This document shows positions 1-5,029 of a stretch of 5,083 nt of DNA, piece by piece; position 1 is the stretch's first letter, and every line of letters begins with the position of its first letter. A program made the position numbers and the translations under genes. The stretch spans positions 1 to 5,083 of the forward strand of contig JAUVRU010000213.1 in assembly GCA_030597485.1 (NCBI GenBank), in the 5' to 3' direction. This DNA comes from Anaerolineae bacterium. Its GTDB lineage: Bacteria; Chloroflexota; Anaerolineae; 4572-78; NAK82. The notes beneath the pieces are model-generated. The model made no database searches. It was not told where the DNA came from and saw nothing but the letters and a program-made list of their open reading frames with translations.

Positions 1-194
1 GCGTGGGCTACGACGTGATGCAAGGCCAGTACACCGACATGGTGGAGGCAGGCATCATCGATCCGGCCAAGGTGACCCGGGGGGCGTTGGAGAACGCCGC
101 CTCAATCGCGGCCATGATCCTCACCACCGAAGCTCTGATCACCGACATCCCTGAGGAAGAGAAGCCGCCTGCGGCGCCTATGCCGGAGTACTGA
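1..194 (+). CDS. groEL: Chaperonin GroEL (Hsp60), C-terminal end only
   Basis: This is the last 63 codons of a 60-kDa chaperonin, whose start lies before the window; the first two bases complete a codon cut by the edge. GroEL forms the cytosolic double-ring ATP-driven folding chamber. The readable segment matches the end of the equatorial domain: the [21 protein letters not shown] stretch (residues 14-34 of the fragment) corresponds to the family's [20 protein letters not shown], and [11 protein letters not shown] (about 41-51) to the conserved TTE..VTD.P. The tail after that is short and proline/alanine-rich and ends MPEY, without the GGM repeats of Escherichia coli GroEL. A strong intrinsic terminator follows 35 bases after the stop, so transcription ends here. 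Identification is firm from family knowledge; whether this is the only groEL of the organism cannot be seen. Confidence 0.96.
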   Translation, partial: VGYDVMQGQYTDMVEAGIIDPAKVTRGALENAASIAAMILTTEALITDIPEEEKPPAAPMPEY

Positions 195-229
195 GCCCTT
201 TCGGCAAGGCACCAGACTCGAGATGCCAA

Positions 230-276
230 ACAGGCCAGGGACCAAGTAAGGTCTCCCTGGCCTGTCCTTTTTTCTC
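230..276 (+). terminator. Rho-independent terminator of groEL
   Basis: A perfect 12-bp stem (bases 230-241 with 254-265, ACAGGCCAGGGA against its complement) encloses a 12-base loop. It is followed by six T at 268-273 and then CTCT. This is the textbook intrinsic-terminator layout, 35 bases past the groEL stop. It separates groEL from the independently promoted gene that follows. Confidence 0.93.
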
Positions 277-312
277 TACTGTCGTGACATGTCTGCCCCG
301 GACGCGCTCACG

Positions 313-341
313 TTGACAGCCAGCGCAAAGTGGGATATACT
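313..341 (+). promoter_or_regulatory. Sigma-70-type promoter for the SCP2-domain gene
   Basis: A perfect -35 hexamer TTGACA (313-318) is followed by a 17-bp spacer and a TATACT -10 box (336-341, five of six consensus bases). The predicted transcription start is near 348, leaving a leader of about 118 nt before the gene at 467. The leader contains the 10-bp palindrome TGGCCGGCCA (401-410) and a possible small hairpin (395-399 with 405-409). No regulator site is recognised. Position just after the groEL terminator supports a real, separate transcription unit. Confidence 0.85.
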
Positions 342-449
342 TCCGGCCCCAATCGACCAAGCCACACACCTGCGCCGACACCCCGGTCTTCGTAGGCCGA
401 TGGCCGGCCACCGTACGTCTGCCACGGTTTCTGGACAGGCACCCAGTTC

Positions 450-456
450 AAGGAGG
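450..456 (+). promoter_or_regulatory. Shine-Dalgarno site of the SCP2-domain gene
   Basis: AAGGAGG is a full-strength ribosome binding site. It lies 10 bases before ATG 467 and 7 bases before the adjacent in-frame TTG 464. Spacing alone slightly favours TTG, but codon preference favours ATG; the choice changes the protein by one residue only. Confidence 0.9.
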
Positions 457-466
457 CCAATCATTG

Positions 467-793
467 ATGAATGCTGCAGACATATTCGCCGAAATGACCC
501 AGGCATTTCAGCCCGAAAAGGCAGGTGACCTGCAAGCTGTGTTCCAATTCAATCTGTCCGGCGAGGACGGTGGCGAGTGGGCAGTGACCGTAGCCAACCG
601 CACCTGTACCGTGACTGAAGGTCAGGCGGAAAAACCCGACGTGACCATCGGTATGGGCGCCACCGATTTCGTGAAAATGGTCAACGGCCAGCTGCAGCCG
701 GTTGTGGCCTTTATGCAGGGGAAAATCAAGTTGCAGGGAGATATGGACCTGGCCATGAAGGTGCAGGAGCTGTTCGCCGGCCCAGGCAGTTAG
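467..793 (+). CDS. Small SCP2 sterol/lipid-binding-domain protein
   Basis: This cytosolic protein of 108 residues from ATG 467 (109 if TTG 464 is used) consists of essentially one SCP2 domain, the fold of sterol carrier protein 2. That fold has a hydrophobic tunnel for fatty acyl-CoA, sterols or other lipids. In the sequence, an N-terminal amphipathic helix (about residues 1-20, FAEMTQAFQPEKA) leads to a beta sheet with VFQFNLSGEDGGEWAVTV (about 25-42), then DVTIGMGATDFVKMVNG (about 58-74), and the diagnostic C-terminal GKIKLQGDMDLAMKVQELF (about 85-103). The length fits the stand-alone bacterial form. It has its own promoter and strong ribosome binding site, so it is not co-transcribed with groEL by default. 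The natural ligand is unknown; proximity to an acyl-CoA decarboxylase cluster makes an acyl-CoA ligand conceivable, but the genes are convergent and a link is only inference. Confidence 0.92.
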   Translation: MNAADIFAEMTQAFQPEKAGDLQAVFQFNLSGEDGGEWAVTVANRTCTVTEGQAEKPDVTIGMGATDFVKMVNGQLQPVVAFMQGKIKLQGDMDLAMKVQELFAGPGS

Positions 794-804
794 GACAAGA
801 TCAG

Positions 805-835
805 GGTGGCGGTGCGGCGTTGCTGCATCGCCACC
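805..835 (+). terminator. Strong 14-bp hairpin between convergent genes, possible terminator
   Basis: Bases 805-818 pair with 822-835 in an uninterrupted 14-bp stem (12 Watson-Crick pairs plus G-T at 812/828 and 816/824) closed by a 3-base loop GTT. It starts 11 bases after the SCP2 gene stop. There is no T-run after it (GATGCTTTGG), so it is not a canonical intrinsic terminator. It may protect the mRNA 3' end, or pause polymerase. On the minus strand the two wobbles become A-C mismatches, so it acts best on the plus-strand transcript. The rest of 794-932 shows only a tandem 8-mer (CGTACCCA twice, 893-908) and no clear terminator for the minus-strand cluster. Confidence 0.55.
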
Positions 836-932
836 GATGCTTTGGCAGGCATGGTGATGTCTGTTACCCCTGCAGGTCTTCTACCCCACGACCGTACCCA
901 CGTACCCAACACCACCGGCACCAAGGACTTCA

Positions 933-2063
933 TCAGACTCCGAGCACGCCCGCCACCAAGGCCAACAGCACCCCGCCAGCGATGACGCTGCCCAACTGGC
1001 CGGCCGTGTTGGCCCCCATAGCGTGCATCAGCAGGAAGTTGTTGTAGTCGTACTCCTGTCCCACCCGCTGCACGACTCGAGCAGCCATAGGGAAGGCACT
1101 TATGCCGGCCGATCCCAGCAATGGGTTGAACTTCTTGCCGGACGTGATGTACAGCAGCTTGGCGAAGAGTATCCCACCAGCCATGTCAAACACAAAGGCA
1201 CACAGTCCCAGGCCCAGAATAGCCAGCGTCTCCAGCCGAAGGAAGGTGGCGCCTGTCATGGAAGCGCCGATAGCCAGCCCCAGGAAGATGATGGTGACAT
1301 TGACAATCTCGTTCTGCGCCGATTTGGCCAGCCGGTCAACCACTCCCGACTCCCGCATCAAGTTGCCGAACATCAAGGTGGCGATCAGCGGCGAAGCCAC
1401 CGGCGCGATAAGGGAGACAACGATGGTCACCACGATGGGGAAGAGCACACGCGTCAGTTTTGATACTTCGCGCTGACTGTAGGGCATGCGCACCTCGCGC
1501 TCAGTCTCCGTGGTCAGCAGCTTCATCACTGGCGGCTGGACGATGGGAACCAGCGACATATAGCTGTAGGCGGCCACCGCAATCGGGCCCAACATCTCCG
1601 GCGCCAGCTTGGACGCCACGTAGATGGCAGTCGGCCCATCCATCGTGCCGATGGCAGCGATAGATGCCGCCACGTCCATCTTCAGTCCTAGGACCAGCCC
1701 TACCATCAGGGTGACGAAAATGCCAATATGGCCAGCCGCGCCCAGGAACGCCATTTTGGGATTCTCCAGCAGTGGGCCGAAGTCCGTCATAGCTCCCAGC
1801 CCAATGAACAGAAGGAGTGGGAATATCTCTGTGCGGATGCCGACCCGATAGAGAATCCCCAGCAAACCGTGTTCCTCGAAGATGCCGGTCAACGGCAAAT
1901 TGGTCGCAATCACCCCAAATCCGATTGGCAGGAGCAGCAAGGGCTCGTATTCTTTGGTAATCGCCAGGTATATGAGCACCCCGCCGATGGCTATCATGGC
2001 AACCTGACGCCAGTCCAGATTCATCGGGCCTTGCACCAGTACCAGTAAGTACTCCAGGTTCAT
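933..2063 (-). CDS. mmdB: Sodium-ion-translocating decarboxylase beta subunit (OadB/GcdB/MmdB family)
   Basis: This inner-membrane subunit of 376 residues decarboxylates carboxybiotin on the carrier protein and couples that to Na+ export. The length matches the shorter glutaconyl-/methylmalonyl-CoA type rather than the longer Klebsiella OadB. Visible hallmarks are EPLLLLPIGFG (40-50), FIGLGAMTDFGPLLENP (86-102), the TMDGPTAIY motif with Asp142 (equivalent to essential OadB Asp203), AYSYMSLVPIVQPPVMK (165-181), and NPLLGSAGISAFPMAAR (313-329). The last keeps residues equivalent to OadB Asn373, Gly377, Ser382 and Arg389. Many hydrophobic segments fit a roughly nine-helix or larger membrane domain. 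I chose ATG 2063 because GTGAGG (2070-2075) sits 6 bases upstream. GTG 2075 would add four residues and overlap the carrier stop as GTGA, but has no ribosome site. It is the last gene of the cluster, translationally close-coupled to the carrier gene. All key residues are present. Confidence 0.95.
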   Translation of the reverse strand: MNLEYLLVLVQGPMNLDWRQVAMIAIGGVLIYLAITKEYEPLLLLPIGFGVIATNLPLTGIFEEHGLLGILYRVGIRTEIFPLLLFIGLGAMTDFGPLLENPKMAFLGAAGHIGIFVTLMVGLVLGLKMDVAASIAAIGTMDGPTAIYVASKLAPEMLGPIAVAAYSYMSLVPIVQPPVMKLLTTETEREVRMPYSQREVSKLTRVLFPIVVTIVVSLIAPVASPLIATLMFGNLMRESGVVDRLAKSAQNEIVNVTIIFLGLAIGASMTGATFLRLETLAILGLGLCAFVFDMAGGILFAKLLYITSGKKFNPLLGSAGISAFPMAARVVQRVGQEYDYNNFLLMHAMGANTAGQLGSVIAGGVLLALVAGVLGV

Positions 2064-2071
2064 GGCTGGCC

Positions 2072-2539
2072 TCACTCTAATGTGAACAGCACAGCACCGT
2101 GAGTAACCGATTGACCCTCGGTCACCTCTACGGTGGCGATAACCGCATCACGACTGGCTCGGATGGCATTCTTCATTTTCATTGCCTCCAGCGCACACAG
2201 CTCCTGTCCCCCGGAGACGCTATCACCGACCTTAACGAAGATGTCCAGGATGTTGCCGGGCATAGGAGCCGTGATCTCTCGAGGTGATGCGCTTCGAGGC
2301 GTGGCTGGAGGTTGGGCTGGTCGGTCTGCCCCCGCCCCTGGTTCGACAATAGCCGGCCGTGCCAGCGCTGCCACCCGCTCAACCTGCGCCACCTCCGATT
2401 CGATTGTCTCGATGTCAACCTCAAAAGGCCGACCGTCCACGGTGACTCTGACTGGAGAAGTCGCCAGGTCCTCAACTTCCACTGTGTATAACTTGCCATT
2501 CACGACCACCTTCATCCGCCGTCTGGAAGCTGGACCCAT
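2072..2539 (-). CDS. mmdC: Biotin carboxyl carrier subunit of the decarboxylase
   Basis: This protein of 155 residues carries the biotin that shuttles CO2 between the carboxyltransferase and the membrane beta subunit. An N-terminal region (MKVVVNGKLYTVEVEDL, 9-25, then RVTVDGRPFEVDIE, 31-44) resembles the start of sodium-pump biotin carriers. A flexible Ala/Pro-rich linker follows (about 58-87, RPAIVEPGAGADRPAQPPAT), then a biotinyl domain from about 89. It contains APMPGNILDIFVKVGD (91-106) and EAMKMKN (118-124), with Lys121 the biotinylated lysine, 34 residues from the C terminus as is usual. I chose ATG 2539 because GGGGAGGAG (2546-2554) ends 6 bases before it. ATG 2545 overlaps the previous stop as ATGA but is too close to that site. 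ATG 2515 (MKVVV) is a third option. A biotin-protein ligase must act on it; none is in the window. Confidence 0.95.
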   Translation of the reverse strand: MGPASRRRMKVVVNGKLYTVEVEDLATSPVRVTVDGRPFEVDIETIESEVAQVERVAALARPAIVEPGAGADRPAQPPATPRSASPREITAPMPGNILDIFVKVGDSVSGGQELCALEAMKMKNAIRASRDAVIATVEVTEGQSVTHGAVLFTLE

Positions 2540-2541
2540 GG

Positions 2542-2886
2542 TCATCTCCTCCCCTGCATATGCCAGGCACCAACACGGTGCTGTTGGATCTGGCCCATCG
2601 CCCACCACGTGCCTGGCCCGTTCATCAGACCGCTGCCCAGCTCGCTTTGGGCAGATTCCAACGTACGCAGATGGGCCAACGCGACGGCAACGGCCGCCAC
2701 AATCTCCTCAGTCTCAGCTGCCTGCGTCGACGGGATGGGCGGCACCTCGGCTTCCCTGGTGGCCCCAGGTGGAGCACTGGTATAGCGCTGAAGGAGCACT
2801 ACGAGCAGCGCGACCAGGCCCATTGCAACGAACGTGACCGTGATGCCCAGGACACTCACGGTAAGCCCGGCAACGATTTGATCCAC
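2542..2886 (-). CDS. mmdD: OadG-family small membrane subunit of the decarboxylase (gamma/delta)
   Basis: This protein of 114 residues belongs to the family called gamma in oxaloacetate decarboxylase and delta (MmdD) in methylmalonyl-CoA decarboxylase. It anchors the soluble carboxyltransferase to the beta subunit and stabilises the complex. One N-terminal transmembrane helix is evident (about 4-33, LTVSVLGITVTFVAMGLVAL), then a Pro/Ala/Glu linker (38-58). A helix with the familiar EEIVAAVAVALAHLR pattern follows (60-74), then a C-terminal tail GPGTWWAMGQIQQHRVGAWH (90-109) with WW and basic residues. I chose GTG 2886 because GGAGGA (2893-2898) lies 6 bases upstream and the protein then begins just before the helix, as family members do. 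ATG 2910 and GTG 2916 are longer but lack a ribosome site. The stop lies inside the region where the carrier gene begins, so the two are translationally linked. The low-conservation family makes the symbol less sure than the role. Confidence 0.88.
   Translation of the reverse strand: MDQIVAGLTVSVLGITVTFVAMGLVALLVVLLQRYTSAPPGATREAEVPPIPSTQAAETEEIVAAVAVALAHLRTLESAQSELGSGLMNGPGTWWAMGQIQQHRVGAWHMQGRR
2546..2554 (-). promoter_or_regulatory. Shine-Dalgarno site of the biotin carrier gene
   Basis: On the minus strand GGGGAGGAG lies within the last codons of the preceding OadG-family gene. Its 3' end abuts ATG 2545 and is 6 bases before ATG 2539. The spacing therefore decides in favour of ATG 2539. 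The placement inside the upstream gene suggests coupled translation of the two subunits. Confidence 0.8.
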
Positions 2887-2892
2887 AGTATT

Positions 2893-2898
2893 TCCTCC
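2893..2898 (-). promoter_or_regulatory. Shine-Dalgarno site of the OadG-family gene
   Basis: GGAGGA on the minus strand, six bases before GTG 2886, gives ideal spacing. It lies inside the longer reading frame that begins at ATG 2910. It is therefore the main argument for the shorter protein with a GTG start. Confidence 0.85.
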
Positions 2899-2942
2899 AT
2901 TATCCCACATTGACACGCCACGCGACGGTCAACAGGACACTC

Positions 2943-3056
2943 TCATCGAAAAACAAGCCAACACAAGACAGAGCAGTCAGCTGCCCTGAGTCTCCCGGAG
3001 ACCGAGACGAGCCCCCAACATCCGAAATCTGCCATGTTGTCCAAAACCATATCCAT
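2943..3056 (-). CDS. Possible 37-codon small ORF in the mmdA-mmdD gap
   Basis: The 267-bp gap between the carboxyltransferase stop and the OadG-family gene has an ATG-started frame on the same strand. A perfect GGAGG (3059-3063) lies 2 bases before ATG 3056 and 8 bases before the in-frame ATG 3050, so a 35-residue product from 3050 is better spaced. The translation begins MVLDNMADFG and ends CSVLCWLVFR, with three cysteines and a hydrophobic end. I recognise no family. The rest of the gap shows no convincing promoter or terminator, so read-through from mmdA is expected. The ORF could be chance in a GC-rich spacer; coding status is unproven. Confidence 0.15.
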   Translation of the reverse strand: MDMVLDNMADFGCWGLVSVSGRLRAADCSVLCWLVFR

Positions 3057-3153
3057 AGCCTCCGGGGGACCCGCACGATGTCTGATTCACTTCCCCATCG
3101 GTCAGCACCCGTACCGTTGCCCAGGGGCTTCGTGCTGTCCAACGCTCGGCCTG

Positions 3154-4761
3154 TCAGAGCGGCATGTTCCCGTGTTTCTTGCGTGGCAAGGTAGCCTGCT
3201 TGCCCTGGAGCAGTTCCAGAGCGGCAATCAGGCGAGGTCGGGTCTCCGCTGGTACCAGGATGTCGTCAATTGCGCCGGCTGCGGCCGATGCGTAGGGCTT
3301 GGAGAACTTCTCGTGATACTCAGCCACCAGCCGGGCCCGTTCAGCCTTGGCATCCGCCTTCTCCATCTCCTTGAGTTGCTTTCGGTACACGATATTGACC
3401 GCTCCCTCGGCCCCCATAACCGCGATCTCGGCAGTCGGCCAGGCAAAACACAGATCGGTGCGGATGGTCTTGCTGCTCATCACGATCATTGCGCCGCCAT
3501 ACGCCTTGCGAGTCACGACACTCACCTTGGGCACCGTGGCCTCCGAATAGGCAAACACGATTTTGGCACCGTGGCGAATGATTCCGCCATGCTCCTGGCC
3601 CACACCAGGCAAGAAGCCTGGGGAATCGACAAAGGTGAAAAGAGGGATGTTGAATGCATCGCAGAAGCGCACAAAACGGGCGATCTTGTCGGCTGCATCG
3701 ATATCAATCACCCCGGCCAGCACCATTGGCTGCTGAGCGATAACGCCGATCACCTGCCCGTGCAGCCGGGCAAAACCGACGATGGCGTTTTGGGCAAAGT
3801 CCTTGTGTACCTCAAAGAAGCTGGTGACGTCGAAGATTCTTTCAATGACGTCCTTCATGTCGTAGGCCTGGGTGGGATCGACGGGCACGATGGTATTGAG
3901 CGCTGCATCCATGCGCCATGGATCGTCAGCGGGATCGACTGCCGGTGGTGGCTCACTGTTGTTCAATGGGAGGTAGCTGAACAGCGTGCGCGCCAGCTCC
4001 AGCGAACGATCCTCGTTGTCACCGACAAGGTGAGCTACACCGCTGGTGACGGCGTGGGCAGTCGAGCCGCCCAGCGTCTCCTGATCCACTTCCTCGCCGG
4101 TGACCGTCTTGATAACCTGCGGCCCGGTGATGAACATGTGGCTGGTACCCCTGGTCATTATCACGAAATCGGTCAGAGCTGGAGAATAGACCGCTCCCCC
4201 TGCACACGGACCGAGCATCACGCTGATCTGCGGTATCACGCCGCTGGCCTGGGAGTTGTGCCAGAACAGGTCACCAAATGCCGCCAGGCTATAGACCCCC
4301 TCCTGGATGCGCGCGCCTCCCGAGTCGTTGAGCGCGATGACCGGAACTCCCGACTGCATGGCCAGATTCATGATCTCCGCCACTTTCTGGCCTTGCACTT
4401 CCGAAAAGGAGCCGCCCAGCACTGTGAAATCTTGGGCATACAGGCATACACGCCGCCCATCGATCTTCCCGAAGCCAGTCACGACACCATCTCCCGGGTA
4501 ACGCTGCCTGTCCAACCCGAAGTCGGTGTGGCGGTGGATCACATGGCCCCCAATCTCCTGAAAGCTGCCCTCGTCCAGCAGACGGGCGATGCGCTCCCAC
4601 ACCGTCAACTTGCCTTTGGCGTGCTGTGCCTCGATTCGTCTTTCGCCGCCGCCTTCCCGGGCCTTCTCCCGCCGCTCCCGCAACTCATCGATCAGAGCGT
4701 CGTGCCCGGCCAGTGTGTGCTCCGCGGTCGGCGCCGTCTCCTCCTTCACGTCTGACGCCAT
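3154..4761 (-). CDS. mmdA: Acyl-CoA carboxyltransferase subunit, methylmalonyl-CoA decarboxylase alpha type
   Basis: This cytosolic subunit of 535 residues transfers the carboxyl group of an acyl-CoA (most likely (S)-methylmalonyl-CoA) to biotin, releasing propionyl-CoA. It has the two crotonase-like halves of the PccB/MmdA family. The N-terminal half has LNDSGGARIQEGV (144-156), GPCAGGAVYSPA (185-196) and GPQVIKTVTGEEV (213-225). The C-terminal half has VDSPGFLPGVGQE (378-390), RHGAKIVFAYSEATVPKVSV (396-415), AYGGAMIVMSSK (420-431) and WPTAEIAVMGAEGAVNIVYR (441-460). It ends with the typical KKHGNMPL. ATG 4761 has AGGAG (4770-4774) at 8 bases. Alone it could be a propionyl- or acetyl-CoA carboxylase beta subunit. 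Following genes for OadG, carrier and OadB-type subunits, and no biotin carboxylase, point to the Na+-pumping decarboxylase; glutaconyl-CoA is a less likely substrate. It is the first large gene of the cluster. Confidence 0.93.
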   Translation of the reverse strand: MASDVKEETAPTAEHTLAGHDALIDELRERREKAREGGGERRIEAQHAKGKLTVWERIARLLDEGSFQEIGGHVIHRHTDFGLDRQRYPGDGVVTGFGKIDGRRVCLYAQDFTVLGGSFSEVQGQKVAEIMNLAMQSGVPVIALNDSGGARIQEGVYSLAAFGDLFWHNSQASGVIPQISVMLGPCAGGAVYSPALTDFVIMTRGTSHMFITGPQVIKTVTGEEVDQETLGGSTAHAVTSGVAHLVGDNEDRSLELARTLFSYLPLNNSEPPPAVDPADDPWRMDAALNTIVPVDPTQAYDMKDVIERIFDVTSFFEVHKDFAQNAIVGFARLHGQVIGVIAQQPMVLAGVIDIDAADKIARFVRFCDAFNIPLFTFVDSPGFLPGVGQEHGGIIRHGAKIVFAYSEATVPKVSVVTRKAYGGAMIVMSSKTIRTDLCFAWPTAEIAVMGAEGAVNIVYRKQLKEMEKADAKAERARLVAEYHEKFSKPYASAAAGAIDDILVPAETRPRLIAALELLQGKQATLPRKKHGNMPL

Positions 4762-4916
4762 TTCACCTTCTCCTGTCGAAGTGTATCAAGTTGCCCACGA
4801 GTCGCCGGATCAATCCGTCCCAGTTCGACCGCCAAATCGTACAACAAAAGAAACACCCTGATTCTCGAGAAGACACGATCAAAAGGCGCTCTTCCAGCAT
4901 TGCGACCTGCGTCCAT
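4746..4916 (-). CDS. Possible 56-codon leader ORF overlapping the mmdA start
   Basis: In the mmdA leader an uninterrupted frame runs from ATG 4916 to TGA 4746-4748, ending 16 bases inside mmdA in another frame. The second half of its translation looks protein-like: VFLLLYDLAVELGRIDPATR (21-40), then GQLDTLRQEKVKWRQT (41-56), a hydrophobic stretch followed by a charged amphipathic helix. No Shine-Dalgarno precedes ATG 4916; a shorter product from GTG (codon 21) is conceivable. If translated, its stop just past the mmdA ribosome site would allow translational coupling. No family is recognised, and chance cannot be excluded. Confidence 0.2.
   Translation of the reverse strand: MDAGRNAGRAPFDRVFSRIRVFLLLYDLAVELGRIDPATRGQLDTLRQEKVKWRQT
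4770..4774 (-). promoter_or_regulatory. Shine-Dalgarno site of mmdA
   Basis: AGGAG on the minus strand, eight bases before ATG 4761, followed by a second purine block AAGG. It supports this start over any internal one. An in-frame TGA at 4765-4767 (minus) blocks any longer version of the protein. Confidence 0.8.
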
Positions 4917-4951
4917 CGATTACGAGGGTGTCATCTACCGCCACCTTTGGC

Positions 4952-4985
4952 CATATAGCATTGTCTGCCTGCTCACACCTATATG
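4952..4985. repeat. Perfect 7-bp inverted repeat at the operon transcription start
   Basis: CATATAG (4952-4958) and CTATATG (4979-4985) are perfect inverted arms separated by 20 bp, with the outer arm covering the predicted start near 4982. It could be a second operator or a hairpin at the extreme 5' end of the mRNA. AT-rich arms of this length can arise by chance. Between here and the mmdA ribosome site (4775-4951) I see no recognisable riboswitch, only the 56-codon frame. Confidence 0.3.
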
Positions 4986-4988
4986 TAG

Positions 4989-5017
4989 ATTATACGTCAG
5001 GCTTCAGCCAACGTCAA
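4989..5017 (-). promoter_or_regulatory. Sigma-70-type promoter of the decarboxylase operon
   Basis: On the minus strand the -35 box TTGACG (5012-5017) is followed by a 17-bp spacer and a perfect TATAAT (4989-4994). The predicted transcription start is near 4982, giving a leader of about 220 nt before mmdA. No equally good promoter is seen inside the cluster, so the four genes are probably one transcript. Two inverted repeats overlap or adjoin this promoter, suggesting regulation. Confidence 0.87.
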
Positions 5018-5029
5018 AAAACCGAAGCC
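5000..5029. promoter_or_regulatory. Inverted repeat centred on the -35 box, candidate operator
   Basis: GGCTTCAG (5000-5007) and CCGAAGCC (5022-5029) form an 8-bp inverted repeat with one mismatch, separated by 14 bp. The half-site centres are 22 bp apart, about two helical turns, so a dimeric regulator could bind one face. The midpoint (5014.5) is the exact centre of the -35 hexamer, where binding would block polymerase. The outer arm is also followed on the minus strand by six T, so a weak terminator of an upstream gene is an alternative reading. The regulator is unknown. Confidence 0.4.

Noticed and set aside
893..908. Tandem CGTACCCA repeat
   Set aside because: Two copies of an 8-mer only, in an intergenic stretch; not enough to call a repeat element or binding site.
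1023..1463. 146-codon open frame on the plus strand
   Set aside because: It is antisense to the beta subunit gene. Runs of His/Gln/Gly/Asp mirror the hydrophobic codons of the membrane protein on the other strand.
2133..2837. 234-codon open frame on the plus strand
   Set aside because: It lies antisense to the biotin carrier and OadG-type genes. The translation is Ser/Arg/Pro-rich low-complexity without domain features.
2899..2940. TTGACC and GATAAT on the minus strand as a promoter for the OadG-type gene
   Set aside because: The spacer is 22 bp, too long, and a start downstream of GATAAT would fall in the Shine-Dalgarno of the gene itself.
2900..3142. 80-codon minus-strand frame in the gap after mmdA
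   Set aside because: It has no ribosome site at its start, runs into the ribosome site of the next gene, and its Trp/Gly/Ser-rich translation looks non-coding. The 37-codon frame with GGAGG is the better candidate.
3034..4755. 573-codon open frame on the plus strand
   Set aside because: It is fully antisense to the carboxyltransferase gene, whose motifs are unmistakable. The plus-strand translation is rich in His, Arg and Gly with no recognisable domain, as expected of a shadow frame in GC-rich coding DNA.
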